In this document: positions 1-9,178 of the stretch, one piece after another
Layout: each line of letters opens with the position of its first letter
Position numbering within the stretch: position 1 is the first letter of the stretch
NCBI GenBank assembly: GCA_937896235.1
Contig: CALBMX010000075.1
Span: 1 to 64,000, forward strand
Length of the DNA: 64,000 nucleotides
Reading direction: 5' to 3'
Source: an uncultured bacterium
GTDB lineage: Bacteria > Planctomycetota > UBA1135 > GCA-002686595
The notes under the pieces: model-generated
Database searches by the model: none
The model's input: only the letters and a program-made list of their open reading frames with translations
What the model was told of the DNA's origin: nothing
Translations under genes and position numbers: made by a program

Positions 1-1
1 C

Positions 2-73
2 CAAGCTGCCGAGTGCGACCAAGCTGCCGAGTGCGACCAAGCTGCCGAGTGCGACCAAGCTGCCGAGTGCGAC
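2..73 (+). repeat. Four perfect tandem 18-bp repeats (QAAECD codons)
   Basis: Unit CAAGCTGCCGAGTGCGAC occurs at 2-19, 20-37, 38-55 and 56-73 with no mismatch, and base 1 fits the end of a further copy. The unit is in frame with the partial gene and encodes Gln-Ala-Ala-Glu-Cys-Asp. Perfect DNA identity indicates recent expansion or contraction by slippage. Confidence 0.9.
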
Positions 74-391
74 TTTGTCGTCGAGCTAGAGTCTGGCGGC
101 TCCAACTGGGTCACCGAATCCAACATCGACACTGAAATCGAGCTTCTCATCCAAGAGCTGAGTTCCAATGGCGAATCTCATGTTTACCATGCTAGCCCGT
201 CGAGCGAACTCGATGAAATCGAGGCTCTCATTGCCGAGATCGAGGCCAGTGTTAATGAGGAAGCTATTGAGATCGTCCTTCACGAAACCGAAGGCGCACA
301 TGGCGCCAGCCAACTCTCTGCCCTCGAGGCGAAAGTCGCCGAGCTAGAAGCGGTAATTGCCTCACTCGTCAAGGAACTTAACAAGCGCTAG
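2..391 (+). CDS. 3' part of an acidic coiled-coil protein (5' end outside window)
   Basis: The frame is open from the first base and stops at TAG 389-391, so only the last 129 residues are seen. It opens with four identical QAAECD hexapeptides, then an acidic stretch rich in Glu, Ile and Leu, and ends in a short heptad-like helix (LSALEAKVAELEAVIASL) closing with KELNKR. No catalytic motif is visible. The composition suggests a structural or oligomerising tail. Repeating Cys-containing hexapeptides could cross-link or bind metal, but that is inference. A perfect terminator follows 24 bases after the stop, which supports this as the true end of a plus-strand gene. I do not recognise the family. 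Confidence 0.6.
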   Translation, partial: QAAECDQAAECDQAAECDQAAECDFVVELESGGSNWVTESNIDTEIELLIQELSSNGESHVYHASPSSELDEIEALIAEIEASVNEEAIEIVLHETEGAHGASQLSALEAKVAELEAVIASLVKELNKR

Positions 392-414
392 TCCCTGACA
401 GAGGGACCTTCGCA

Positions 415-455
415 GCGGCCCCTGCTCCCCAGTGGAGCAGGGGCCGCTTGCTTTT
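415..455 (+). terminator. Rho-independent terminator after the coiled-coil gene
   Basis: A perfect 14-bp GC-rich stem (415-428 with 434-447) has a 5-nt loop and is followed by TTGCTTTT. It ends the upstream gene and lies just before the BatA-like gene, so that gene needs its own promoter between about 456 and 512. Confidence 0.9.
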
Positions 456-512
456 GATCGGCGCTCGACAGAACTTGGGGATTTTGCCGCAGTTGGTGCG
501 TATCCTAACCTT

Positions 513-2438
513 GTGTTCAGTACCCCACTTGGCCTGACGGCTCTCCTCGGCGTCCCCCTCGTCGTCTATCTCCATCTCTACCAAAGGCGCTTCCGACCTC
601 ACCAGGTCAGCGCACTCTTTTTGTGGGGAAACACCGAGACCCACTCGCCATCGGGCAGGACGCGGCAGAGGCTGCTCCGCTCGCCCTCCTTCTGGCTGGA
701 AGTCCTCGCCGCACTCCTGCTTGGCCTCGCGCTCGGAGGACCCCTTGCTTGCGGTGCGGGCCAGGCCGAGCACTTTGTTGTCGTCCTCGACTCTTCCGCT
801 TCGATGGGAGCTGTTCCCCCCGGCGCCCTTGCAGTTGATACCAGCGCGAGGGAACTCCTCTTCGACAAGATCTCCGACCTACCCTCAAACTCGCGAGTCA
901 CACTCATCCGAAGTGGCGCCCGCCCCAGCTTGATCGCCGGCCCCGCAGTCCTCCCCGGCGAGGCGCGAGAAGCCCTCAAAAACTGGCGTCCCGGCCACGG
1001 ACGCCACGACCTAGGACCAGCCATCGCCATGGGGCGAGAATTCGCTGGGGAGGGAACCGTCCTTCTCGTCACCGATCATTTGGAAGAGGGACGTTGGCCG
1101 CAAACCGTTGAAGTCCATGCCCTCGGAACCGCATGTGGCAACTTGGCGATCACGCGCGCAACACGTTCGAGGGGGCGAGGCGAAAACGGTAACCCTCAAG
1201 AGCAGCTCGCCATCACGATCGCCAATCCCTCCCAGGAAGCTCGCATCGCAAAGCTCGAGTTCTCTGCGGTGGACACACCCTCGGATCAAGAGTCCGCTGC
1301 CCCTTTCGGTCGGGTGACGCTCCAAATCCCCGCCGGCCAAAATCGTACCCACAAGCTTGATCTACCCAAGGGAGCTCCCAGCATTGTCGCGCGACTAGAC
1401 GATGACGAGCTCGCCCTCGACAACTCAGCCTATCTCGCCCCGCTCCCCGACCGAACGCTCGCTCTCTTCTCGCCGCTTGGCGCAGACCTACGCATAGGCC
1501 TTGGACTCGCCACCGGCCGCGAGGGGGCCCAAGAGATCGATCGCCTGCTCGGGCTCATCGAAGATTCCGTCATGGTGTCCGATGCAAACGACGCGCACTT
1601 GGCGATTGCAGGAGCTGCTGTGGGCTCCACCTCAACATGGACTCTAGCAATCGAAGCACCCGGCGACGCGCGTGAGATCCTTATAGGTCCTTTCCTTAAG
1701 GATTTGCGAGACCCCGTACTAAAGGGCGCCACTCTGGACGGAATCGTATGGGGTCACGCCGCGGGCTTCGTGCCCCCGGGGGTCCCATTGATTTCCGCGG
1801 GCGGTGCGATCCTCGCCTCCCGTGAAGAAGACGCTAACCAGCGCATCTACCACTTCAGCCTAGATCCCAGGCGATCGACACTCCAGACCTCACCCGATTG
1901 GCCGATTCTCCTCTCGAATCTCGCGGAAGAGCGCCGGGCCTATTTGCCAGGCCCCGGACGCACAACGCTCCGCACTGCCGAGACCCTCCAGTTTCGCGCC
2001 AACAAGCCCGCGACCTATTCCCTCACGGGCCCCCAGAACTTCGAGTTGGTGCTCGCTGGAAATCGCGAACTACTGATCGAGATGCCCTCGATTCCTGGCT
2101 TCTACCAGCTTCATCGGCTTCCCCCTGAACCTGGGAAAAGTGAGTCGGACTCAACCGAAGGGCTGATAGACACCGAGATCGAACAGACCATCGGGCCAGC
2201 TTTGGTGGCGATCATTGCTGTCAACTTGGCGGATGCAGCCGAGTCCGATTTACGGGACCTATCCTCTGGAGTTATCGAGTCCACCTCAAAAAACGCCGGC
2301 ACGCGAACACGCGCAAACTGGTTAGAGGCGCTACTCGCCCTCACCGCGCTCGTGTGCCTTCTTGCAGACGGATTTGTGCTAGGTGGTCATCGCCTGCGCC
2401 CGATTCCCAACCTCTCCACCGAGGAGTTCGCACTGTGA
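513..2438 (+). CDS. BatA-like membrane protein with VWA domain
   Basis: About 641 residues. An N-terminal hydrophobic segment (residues 3-22) and the following region up to FLWG match the aerotolerance-regulator BatA N-terminal domain. A second membrane segment lies at about 60-76. A VWA fold begins near residue 88 with metal-site motif DSSAS (93-97). A last membrane helix (WLEALLALTALVCLLADG) sits near the C-terminus. The start is placed at GTG 513 because the frame further upstream runs back into the terminator. The gene overlaps the next by 4 bases (GTGA), so the two are probably co-translated. In other bacteria BatA-type proteins accompany MoxR ATPases and DUF58 proteins, and those genes lie in the convergent arm here. 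Exact role unknown. Confidence 0.8.
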   Translation: MFSTPLGLTALLGVPLVVYLHLYQRRFRPHQVSALFLWGNTETHSPSGRTRQRLLRSPSFWLEVLAALLLGLALGGPLACGAGQAEHFVVVLDSSASMGAVPPGALAVDTSARELLFDKISDLPSNSRVTLIRSGARPSLIAGPAVLPGEAREALKNWRPGHGRHDLGPAIAMGREFAGEGTVLLVTDHLEEGRWPQTVEVHALGTACGNLAITRATRSRGRGENGNPQEQLAITIANPSQEARIAKLEFSAVDTPSDQESAAPFGRVTLQIPAGQNRTHKLDLPKGAPSIVARLDDDELALDNSAYLAPLPDRTLALFSPLGADLRIGLGLATGREGAQEIDRLLGLIEDSVMVSDANDAHLAIAGAAVGSTSTWTLAIEAPGDAREILIGPFLKDLRDPVLKGATLDGIVWGHAAGFVPPGVPLISAGGAILASREEDANQRIYHFSLDPRRSTLQTSPDWPILLSNLAEERRAYLPGPGRTTLRTAETLQFRANKPATYSLTGPQNFELVLAGNRELLIEMPSIPGFYQLHRLPPEPGKSESDSTEGLIDTEIEQTIGPALVAIIAVNLADAAESDLRDLSSGVIESTSKNAGTRTRANWLEALLALTALVCLLADGFVLGGHRLRPIPNLSTEEFAL

Positions 2439-5284
2439 TCAACTTCCTCGTACCTGCATTTCTTGTACTGATCCTTCCGGCTGGCTGGCTGCTCTGGCGT
2501 TTTCCTGGGCCGAGTCGTTTTAGCGATGCCCTCCGTGGATTGGCGGCCCTAGCGCTAATCCTCGTTCTGGCCCAGCCCTACTTGAACCTCTCCGACGAAG
2601 GGCGAAGTTTGATCGTCTTGGTGGATCGCTCCCTTTCGATGCCCCCCGAAACGGAGCGTGAAGCCCTCGATGCGATTCGCCTTGTGGAAGGCGCCCGCCT
2701 AGCTGGTGATTTGATCGGGGTCATCGGGTTCGGCGGCCGCAGTGAGATCGAGAGCCTACCCAACGAAGACCAACCCTTCCTCGGATTCGAACGCGACCCC
2801 AGTCGCAACGCTTCGGACCTTGCGACGGCCATCGAAACGGCCCTCAACCAGATTCCCGAGGGTGCGCCGGGCAGCATCCTGATTCTCTCTGATGGTGAAT
2901 CGAACGGGCGCGACCCCTTGGGCGAGGCACACCGCGCTCTCGCCCGTGGCATTCGCATCGACGTCCTTCCGCTGGCGCGTCCAGCCGGTAGTGATGTGGC
3001 CGTGGAGCGGCTAGAGCTACCGCCAAGCGTCGCGACAAACGAACCCTTTCAGTTCAGCGCCTGGATTCGAGCGGACATCCCCGAGACGCGCGCAGTCACG
3101 CTTCTGCGCGGCGGCCGCATTTTGACGACCGGTAATCGCGAACTTGCTGCTGGTCTCAACCGCATCGTTTTTCGTGACTTGGTTCCAACCGTTGGAGTCG
3201 CCGAGTACGAGGTGCGCGTCACGCCACTCCAATCCAAAAGCAAAGATCGCATCCCCGAGAATGATCGCGGGCTAGCCGCAGTTCGCGTTTCAGGTGCCCC
3301 GCGCGTTCTTGTGCTCAACCACGACGGCGCCTCCGACACGCTAGTGGGCGTACTAGAGGCCGCAGGCATTCCCGTTACGGTTAGCACGCCCGAAGGAGCC
3401 CGACTGGACCGAATCGGACTCACTCCCTACCGCGCGGTTGTCCTCGAAAACGTCAGTGCTGGACGAATCGGCTACCAAGGCATGAAGGACCTCGTGGACT
3501 TCGTTGATGAGCGCGGTGGCGGTCTCATGATGACGGGCGGCACCGCTTCCTTTGGTGTCGGGGGGTACTACCTCTCCCCTCTCGATCCGCTACTTCCCGT
3601 GTCCCTAGAAATGCGCCAGGAGCACCGCAAGATGGGCGTGGCCATGGCGATGGTGCTCGACAGATCGGGCTCCATGGGGGCCGAGGTTCAACCGGGCGTG
3701 ACCAAGATGGACCTGGCGAATGCGGGCACCGCCTCGGCGATCGAGCTGCTCTCAGGAATCGATGCCGTAACGGTGATTGCCGTGGATACAACACCCCACG
3801 AGATCGTCCCTCTAATCCCCGTGGACGACCCTACGCCGATCGTAAACAAGGTCCGGCGCATCCAATCTACCGGTGGCGGTATCTATACCTACACGGGATT
3901 GCTGGCGGCTGGCTTAGCCTTGGAAGAAGCCGAACAACAGAATCGGCATATCATTTTGTTTGCGGATGCGGCGGATGCCGAAGAGCACGAGGGCGTTCCC
4001 GAGCTGCTTCAGCGATTTAGCGACATAGGGATTACGGTTTCGGTAATCGCACTTGGTACAGACAAGGATTCCGATGCCCAGTTTCTGTTCGAAACGGCAG
4101 AGGCGGGTGGAGGTGATGTTTACTTCACGACAGAGCCCGAGGAGCTCCCGCGCCTCTTCACACAGGACACGATGACCGTTGCCCGGTCGACCTTCATCGA
4201 GGAGCCAACGGCGACCGAGGGGCGCGGGGGCTTGTTCGCGATGGGTGACTTTGGGGACGGCGTCGACTTCCCGGAGATCGCAGGCTACAACCTCACCTAC
4301 ATGCGCCCCTCCTCCACCGTTGGCGCGGTCACGATGGATGAGTTTGGTGCGCCGATTTTCTCCTTCACCCATCGCGGTGTTGGGCGAACGGCCGCGCTCA
4401 CCGCACGTATCGGCGGCGCCGAAAGTGGACTTGTCACCTGGCCAGACTTCCCCGACTTTTTAGTCACCACCACACGTTGGCTTCTAGGTGAGGATGAGCC
4501 CGTTGACTTCTATGTCGACATGCGACTCGAAGGGTCCGAAGCTATCGTTCACTTGGAAGTGGATCTCTCGGGAGGCCTCATGGAGGTACCTCCCGACACC
4601 TCAAAACTCGAACTCCATCTCACCCGCGGCGATGGCAGCAAAACGGTACGGCCACTTGAACCCATTAACGAAGACACTTACGAACTTCGAGTACCTTTAA
4701 CAGAGGTGGGAATCGCACTTGGAACGATCCACTTAGAGGGCGGGCGCACGCTTAGCCTACCGCCCATAGCTCTACCCTACTCCCCGGAATACAGCCCGCA
4801 GAGGACTAGAGGCACGGCCGCACCAGGCGTGCGACTACTGGAGGATCTCGCGCGAGAGACCGGCGGCTCGCACCTTACGAATCTTGCCCTTGCAATCGCT
4901 GGCCCCCGCGAAACGGAACGTTGGCGGGTACTGGGGATGGAGCTTCTGTGGCTCTCCATCGGTCTGTTTCTGTTTGAGATCTTGGCGCGCAGGTTGGAGC
5001 TCTTTGGTGTGATCGCGGACTTCGGAAGAGCAGTGCTCCAAGCCACGAGACGCCTGCTCCCCAAGGGGGCCGCAACCGCCCCCAAGGAGGCTCTCCCTCC
5101 AGACGCGGCGCGCGTAACTTCCGTTGAGACCCGTGCGCCGGAGCCCTTCGGCAGAGGGCTAGGCACCACCCCAAAGTCAACGCAGTCCGAGTACCAAAAG
5201 CCGACCTCAAAGCCGGGGCCCGCTTCGCTTGAGGATGCGATGAAGCTAGCTCGCAAGAAGGCTGGAAAACGATTCGATCGTTAG
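2435..5284 (+). CDS. Membrane protein with two VWA domains and an amidotransferase-like domain
   Basis: About 949 residues. Start GTG 2435 overlaps the preceding stop and has GAGGAG about 8 bases upstream, the best SD in this arm. Two N-terminal membrane helices (about 4-22 and 33-50) are followed by a first VWA domain with DRSLS (64-68). A class I glutamine-amidotransferase-like segment (about 289-390, with a GGGLMMTGG turn) follows. A second VWA domain has DRSGS near residue 408. A C-terminal membrane helix lies near 830-850, then a short basic tail. The amidotransferase-like part probably lacks catalysis and serves as a scaffold, as in similar planctomycete VWA proteins (inference). It ends 5 bases from the convergent CBS gene. 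Confidence 0.8.
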   Translation: MINFLVPAFLVLILPAGWLLWRFPGPSRFSDALRGLAALALILVLAQPYLNLSDEGRSLIVLVDRSLSMPPETEREALDAIRLVEGARLAGDLIGVIGFGGRSEIESLPNEDQPFLGFERDPSRNASDLATAIETALNQIPEGAPGSILILSDGESNGRDPLGEAHRALARGIRIDVLPLARPAGSDVAVERLELPPSVATNEPFQFSAWIRADIPETRAVTLLRGGRILTTGNRELAAGLNRIVFRDLVPTVGVAEYEVRVTPLQSKSKDRIPENDRGLAAVRVSGAPRVLVLNHDGASDTLVGVLEAAGIPVTVSTPEGARLDRIGLTPYRAVVLENVSAGRIGYQGMKDLVDFVDERGGGLMMTGGTASFGVGGYYLSPLDPLLPVSLEMRQEHRKMGVAMAMVLDRSGSMGAEVQPGVTKMDLANAGTASAIELLSGIDAVTVIAVDTTPHEIVPLIPVDDPTPIVNKVRRIQSTGGGIYTYTGLLAAGLALEEAEQQNRHIILFADAADAEEHEGVPELLQRFSDIGITVSVIALGTDKDSDAQFLFETAEAGGGDVYFTTEPEELPRLFTQDTMTVARSTFIEEPTATEGRGGLFAMGDFGDGVDFPEIAGYNLTYMRPSSTVGAVTMDEFGAPIFSFTHRGVGRTAALTARIGGAESGLVTWPDFPDFLVTTTRWLLGEDEPVDFYVDMRLEGSEAIVHLEVDLSGGLMEVPPDTSKLELHLTRGDGSKTVRPLEPINEDTYELRVPLTEVGIALGTIHLEGGRTLSLPPIALPYSPEYSPQRTRGTAAPGVRLLEDLARETGGSHLTNLALAIAGPRETERWRVLGMELLWLSIGLFLFEILARRLELFGVIADFGRAVLQATRRLLPKGAATAPKEALPPDAARVTSVETRAPEPFGRGLGTTPKSTQSEYQKPTSKPGPASLEDAMKLARKKAGKRFDR

Positions 5285-5289
5285 CCTGC

Positions 5290-5718
5290 TCAGCCTTTGA
5301 TGTAGTGAGTGAGCTCCTCGATCGTACTGCGCTGGCGAATCATGATCGCTTTCACGAGATCACCCATCGACACAACGCCAGTCACTTTACCTGCCTTGAG
5401 AACCGGAAGGTGCCGAATGTAATGTTCCGTCATCAGCTCCATACATCCGTCCAGTGTCGCGCCGGCGGTAGTTGAAATGAGCTCCGTGCTCATGATCTCT
5501 TCAACAAGGGTGTTGTCCGAGCGTCGACCTTTTAGAATGACCCGCCGGGCGTAATCGCGCTCCGAGACGATTCCGAGAAGTTCATCCTCCTCAATGACCA
5601 AGAGGGCTCCAATAGAGCGATGATTCATCTCTCGAATGGCGTCTAGTACACTAGAACGAGGGTGTACGGCGAAAACACGGCGGCCCTTCTGGGCCAGAAT
5701 TTCGGTGACATAGTGCAT
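5290..5718 (-). CDS. Tandem CBS-domain protein
   Basis: About 142 residues forming a single CBS pair (Bateman module). The first CBS motif spans about residues 10-60 (SVLDAIREM, IGALLVIEED, GIVSERDYARRVIL) and the second about 75-130 (HYIRHLPVLK, GVVSMGDLVKAI). Such pairs bind adenine nucleotides and act as stand-alone energy sensors or regulators. Start ATG 5718 is chosen because AAGGAG lies 5 bases upstream, one of the few clear SD sites in the window. The gene is last in the minus-strand MoxR/DUF58 arm, 100 bases after the DUF58 stop, and may be expressed separately. Confidence 0.9.
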   Translation of the reverse strand: MHYVTEILAQKGRRVFAVHPRSSVLDAIREMNHRSIGALLVIEEDELLGIVSERDYARRVILKGRRSDNTLVEEIMSTELISTTAGATLDGCMELMTEHYIRHLPVLKAGKVTGVVSMGDLVKAIMIRQRSTIEELTHYIKG

Positions 5719-5818
5719 AGGAACTCCTTGAGGGGAAAAGGCAGATGATTCTCTTGAGCCATTCAGACGCAAAATTCAAGGGGCATAGCTTGACCGATTA
5801 CCCCGCCGGAAGAGAGCT

Positions 5819-6658
5819 CTATGCGGGTTCGACGAACCCAGCGGCAATCAAGTCCGTTCTCGCAGACTCTTCCAAAGGAGTTCCTGCATTCAGGCGCAGA
5901 TAACGCATCCCAAGGCGCCGAGCCTCATCCGACAAGTCATCGCTGAGGCGCTCTAGTCGCTTCCGATAGGCGCTCACGACACCAGCATCCAGGAGTAGAT
6001 CACGCTTGCCACGACCTTCGATGTCCTCGAGTCGGAGTGAGCTCCCGACGGGAGGGTCGCTCTCCCAGGGTCCCAGGATTTGCAATAGCGAGGCCGAGCC
6101 GCGCCTAGATGCAAGGTTTTTTAGGTTCGTTCCGTGCTCAGAGAGAAAGTCCGAGATGCAAAGCCATAGGCCACCTGGAACGAGGAGATGACGCGCCGCT
6201 GCGATAGCTTCACCAAGGGGAATCGACTCGTCAAACTCAACACCTGTACGTTCGAAATCAAGGGCTGACATCACACGAGGGCGAGCACCTAGGCGGAGGA
6301 GGCGCACCTCGAAACCCGCGCAGGATCCCGCCCGTAGAAAGAACCCGGCGACGTCTACGGCTGCGGCCTCCTTCTCTGGCTCTGAGGCCATAGACAGCGA
6401 AGCGTCAAGTAAGACATCGAGACGCGGTTGCACCTCTTCCCGATGCACGCGGACCATGAGGTCCCCGGTGCGCGCAAGAGCGCTCCAATCAACATGGCGC
6501 ACGTCATCTCCCGGCGAATAACTTCGCCGATCCTCGAACTCAAGAGAAGCCCCAATACCGGGGCCCAGCCGATCGCCACTGCGCCCACTCGGCTTGAACC
6601 CGAGCACAGGTACGAAGCGCTCGGCCAGTGCGAGAATGTCGTCCGACGGTCTAGGCAT
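5819..6658 (-). CDS. DUF58 domain protein
   Basis: 279 residues. The family signature is plain in the first 80 residues: EFEDRRSYSPGDDVRHVDW followed by ARTGDLMVRVHREE. A VWA-like continuation carries DASLSM at about 88-93, a plausible metal site. DUF58 proteins occur with MoxR ATPases and VWA membrane proteins and are thought to take part in assembly of envelope complexes. This one has no membrane segment, so it is probably cytosolic. Its ATG lies inside the end of the permease gene (8-base overlap), indicating coupled translation. Confidence 0.88.
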   Translation of the reverse strand: MPRPSDDILALAERFVPVLGFKPSGRSGDRLGPGIGASLEFEDRRSYSPGDDVRHVDWSALARTGDLMVRVHREEVQPRLDVLLDASLSMASEPEKEAAAVDVAGFFLRAGSCAGFEVRLLRLGARPRVMSALDFERTGVEFDESIPLGEAIAAARHLLVPGGLWLCISDFLSEHGTNLKNLASRRGSASLLQILGPWESDPPVGSSLRLEDIEGRGKRDLLLDAGVVSAYRKRLERLSDDLSDEARRLGMRYLRLNAGTPLEESARTDLIAAGFVEPA

Positions 6659-8243
6659 CGCTGTCTACTTCTTCAAGTGGATCGGAGACGCGCCCCGATG
6701 CAACGCCAGTCCCAAGAGTAGCCAAACCGCCAGCGTGCGGAGCCCTTACGACTTCGCGAATGGCGCGAACAACGCGAGGGATTTGCAGAATCAATCCCAA
6801 AACCCCGAGTGCAAGAATGAGCTCGAACTCACCCTCCCCATCGTAGATGCGACTGACTTGAATAAACGGATTCCCTAGGTGATCAGCGCGCACCAGGTCC
6901 CGACTTCCAAAAATGAAGCCGAGCATCGTCGGGAAAAGGAGTCCGCCGAGGAGCAGGGCCGGCACCATGACCCTCGCGAGTGTCGAACGCTGCAACCGCT
7001 TGGTCTTGTTGGTAAACAAAGCGGAAGGAACAAAAAGGTAGAACACACCGTAGCTAACCAAGGCGAGGATGACGCGGGGATTGGCTTGCACCGAAGCACT
7101 GCGGAAGCCCGGAAAAGCCGAGGACTGAATCATGGTCCACGAGAAAAGGGAGGTTATCCCAAGGGTGAGCAGTACCCATACCGCCCCGCGCGCTCCGCCT
7201 GGCAGCCAAGGGAACGCAAAGGCGCGCAATAGGGGGTTGTTTGGCAGGTGATTCTTGACGCGCAGCCCAAGTGCTTCCCGCTCCGTCGCGAAGAAAAGCC
7301 CTAGGACCATCACACCAATAATGATCAATGAGGTCATGAACGCGACGAACTCGGGCTGGCGAATATAGGAGTTGGCCCACCAGACCCACGCCAGGCAGGT
7401 CATTGCCAAAACGAAGGTCAGCACGCGCAATCCAGTACTTCGGTTTTCCTCCGGGTGGGAGAGTCTTGCTACGGCGATGGCCACCGCGAATCCGCCAACG
7501 ATCAACGCGAGAAGTAGGATCGCCGTAATCCCGAACTGAACCTCATCACTGGAAAAATCGAGGCCAAGCTCTAACGTCGCCAACATCATGGAGATCGCCG
7601 CGGAACACGCCCCGACAAGAGCTGCAGAGAGCAAGACCATAAGGAAAACGCGGCCCATTCTCTTGTCGGTCAAGCTGGAGAGACCGGCCGCAAGCGCAGA
7701 GAGCGCAAGTGAAATCACGGCTAACATCGGCAGAGTCACCATCACCAACTTGAGGTCCACGCCACCAAGAAGAAATGTGAAAACGATGTAGGGGCTGAAA
7801 ACCGAAAAATACAAGAGCGCTTGGGCGCCTGCTCCAAGCAACTTGCCAATCACGATGTGCCGGGGCCGCAGATGAGACAGGATCAGTAGGTCGTAGGTGT
7901 TCTCCTCCCACTCCGCGCCCATCGCCGTAAACGCCGACATGGGAACAAAGCCGATGACCGCAATGGTCAAGCAGATGAAGATCCCCTGAAAGAACGAAGG
8001 GCCGATCGGATTCCACTCCGCGCGCCCCGAGTTGAGCAGAACGATAGCCACGGCGACAATCAAGCTCATGATCACGGTGTATAGAAATGCAGAGCGAAAC
8101 TGCTTTCCTCGAAGCGACTGCCGGACCTCTTTCACGAGGACAGGGTTCAGCCGGTCGTCGACCCAGGCAGTGGCTTGTGCCCACTTGCTCTCTCGCTTGC
8201 CGACAGGGCCTCCTAGATCGAGGTCAAAACTTGCGTCACTCAT
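6651..8243 (-). CDS. ABC-2 type transporter permease
   Basis: 530 residues with about 12 hydrophobic segments, for example FLYTVIMSLIVAVAIVLL, FICLTIAVIGFVPMSAF, LPMLAVISLALSALAAGL and AILLLALIVGGFAVAIAVA. The layout fits the permease of gliding-type or lipid ABC-2 exporters. The start overlaps the stop of the ATPase gene (ATGA at 8240-8243) and the end overlaps DUF58. It should pair with the ATPase just upstream to form an exporter dedicated to this MoxR/VWA locus. Substrate unknown. Confidence 0.85.
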   Translation of the reverse strand: MSDASFDLDLGGPVGKRESKWAQATAWVDDRLNPVLVKEVRQSLRGKQFRSAFLYTVIMSLIVAVAIVLLNSGRAEWNPIGPSFFQGIFICLTIAVIGFVPMSAFTAMGAEWEENTYDLLILSHLRPRHIVIGKLLGAGAQALLYFSVFSPYIVFTFLLGGVDLKLVMVTLPMLAVISLALSALAAGLSSLTDKRMGRVFLMVLLSAALVGACSAAISMMLATLELGLDFSSDEVQFGITAILLLALIVGGFAVAIAVARLSHPEENRSTGLRVLTFVLAMTCLAWVWWANSYIRQPEFVAFMTSLIIIGVMVLGLFFATEREALGLRVKNHLPNNPLLRAFAFPWLPGGARGAVWVLLTLGITSLFSWTMIQSSAFPGFRSASVQANPRVILALVSYGVFYLFVPSALFTNKTKRLQRSTLARVMVPALLLGGLLFPTMLGFIFGSRDLVRADHLGNPFIQVSRIYDGEGEFELILALGVLGLILQIPRVVRAIREVVRAPHAGGLATLGTGVASGRVSDPLEEVDSDA

Positions 8244-9178
8244 GACATCACTCCTTCGGTAAGGCTAAGGAAGACGTCTTCTAGGTCGACGCTTTGGGGA
8301 GCAAACTCGATGGGGCCGAGTCCAATGGTGACAAAGTGGGCGACCAACTCCGCGAGGGCGCGCTGGTCTCCGTCAAAATCAAATGCCAAGCCGTTGCGCT
8401 CTGAGTGAACGCTGGTCACGTTAGGTCTTTCGAGAAGGGCGCGCTCGACCGTTTCGTTGTCGGCGATGCACCGAAGGAAGACGCGCATGTGGGGCCGCAA
8501 TTTTTTGAGGATCTCATCAACTGTCCCCGCACCTTGAATGCGACCGCTCTCAATCACAGCAATGCTGTCAACTAAGTTGGACAGCTCGCTCAAGATGTGG
8601 GAAGAGATCAGGACACCTTTCCCCATGTCGGCTAGCGCGCGCACCAGCTCCCGCAGCTCAACACGAGCGCGTGGGTCGAGACCGGCTGCCGGCTCGTCAA
8701 GGATCAGGAAGCCGGGATCGTGCAGCAGAGTTTTTGCAAGGCAGAGGCGCTGCTTCATCCCCTTGGACAAGGCGTCGATCTGTTTCCCCGCAAGTCGGTC
8801 CAGGCCTGTAAAGTCGGAGACGTAGTTCAGTGCATTTCGCCGTCCACGCCCGCGCAATCCGTAAGCACGGGCGAAGAAATCGAGATACTCCTCAACCGTT
8901 GTTGAGGGATAGGCCCCGTACGAGTCGGGCATGAATCCCAACTGTTTGCGGACCAGTCGGGGCTCTAAGAGTACCGAAGCACCGTAGACCGAGACGTCTC
9001 CCTCGTCGGGAAGATCCAGCGTCGCCGCGATCCGCATCGTCGTTGTCTTACCCGCGCCATTCGGTCCGATAAAGCCACAAATCTGGCCGGGATAGACCGA
9101 GAAGCTCACCCGATCCACCGCCAAAAAATCATCGAATCGTTTGGTGATCGAGCTCACGGTAAGCGCAGTGGTGCTCAT
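8240..9178 (-). CDS. ABC transporter ATP-binding protein
   Basis: 312 residues. Walker A GPNGAGKTT (38-46), signature LSKGMKQR (137-144), Walker B FLILDEP (157-163) with the D-loop GLDPRA, and the H-loop in ISSHILSEL. A C-terminal extension of about 90 residues is typical of ABC-2 exporter ATPases. The gene overlaps both neighbours by 4 bases. The upstream 623-residue protein with an amidotransferase-like fold resembles the extracytoplasmic partner seen in GldA/F/G-like exporter sets. Confidence 0.93.
   Translation of the reverse strand: MSTTALTVSSITKRFDDFLAVDRVSFSVYPGQICGFIGPNGAGKTTTMRIAATLDLPDEGDVSVYGASVLLEPRLVRKQLGFMPDSYGAYPSTTVEEYLDFFARAYGLRGRGRRNALNYVSDFTGLDRLAGKQIDALSKGMKQRLCLAKTLLHDPGFLILDEPAAGLDPRARVELRELVRALADMGKGVLISSHILSELSNLVDSIAVIESGRIQGAGTVDEILKKLRPHMRVFLRCIADNETVERALLERPNVTSVHSERNGLAFDFDGDQRALAELVAHFVTIGLGPIEFAPQSVDLEDVFLSLTEGVMS

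Noticed and set aside
1..73. Short direct repeats at the window start considered as a CRISPR array
   Set aside because: Units abut without spacers and are in frame with a coding sequence.
7546..8184. 212-codon minus-strand frame overlapping the ABC permease in another frame
   Set aside because: It contains no recognisable domain and is rich in residues typical of shadow frames; the permease frame has clear membrane helices.
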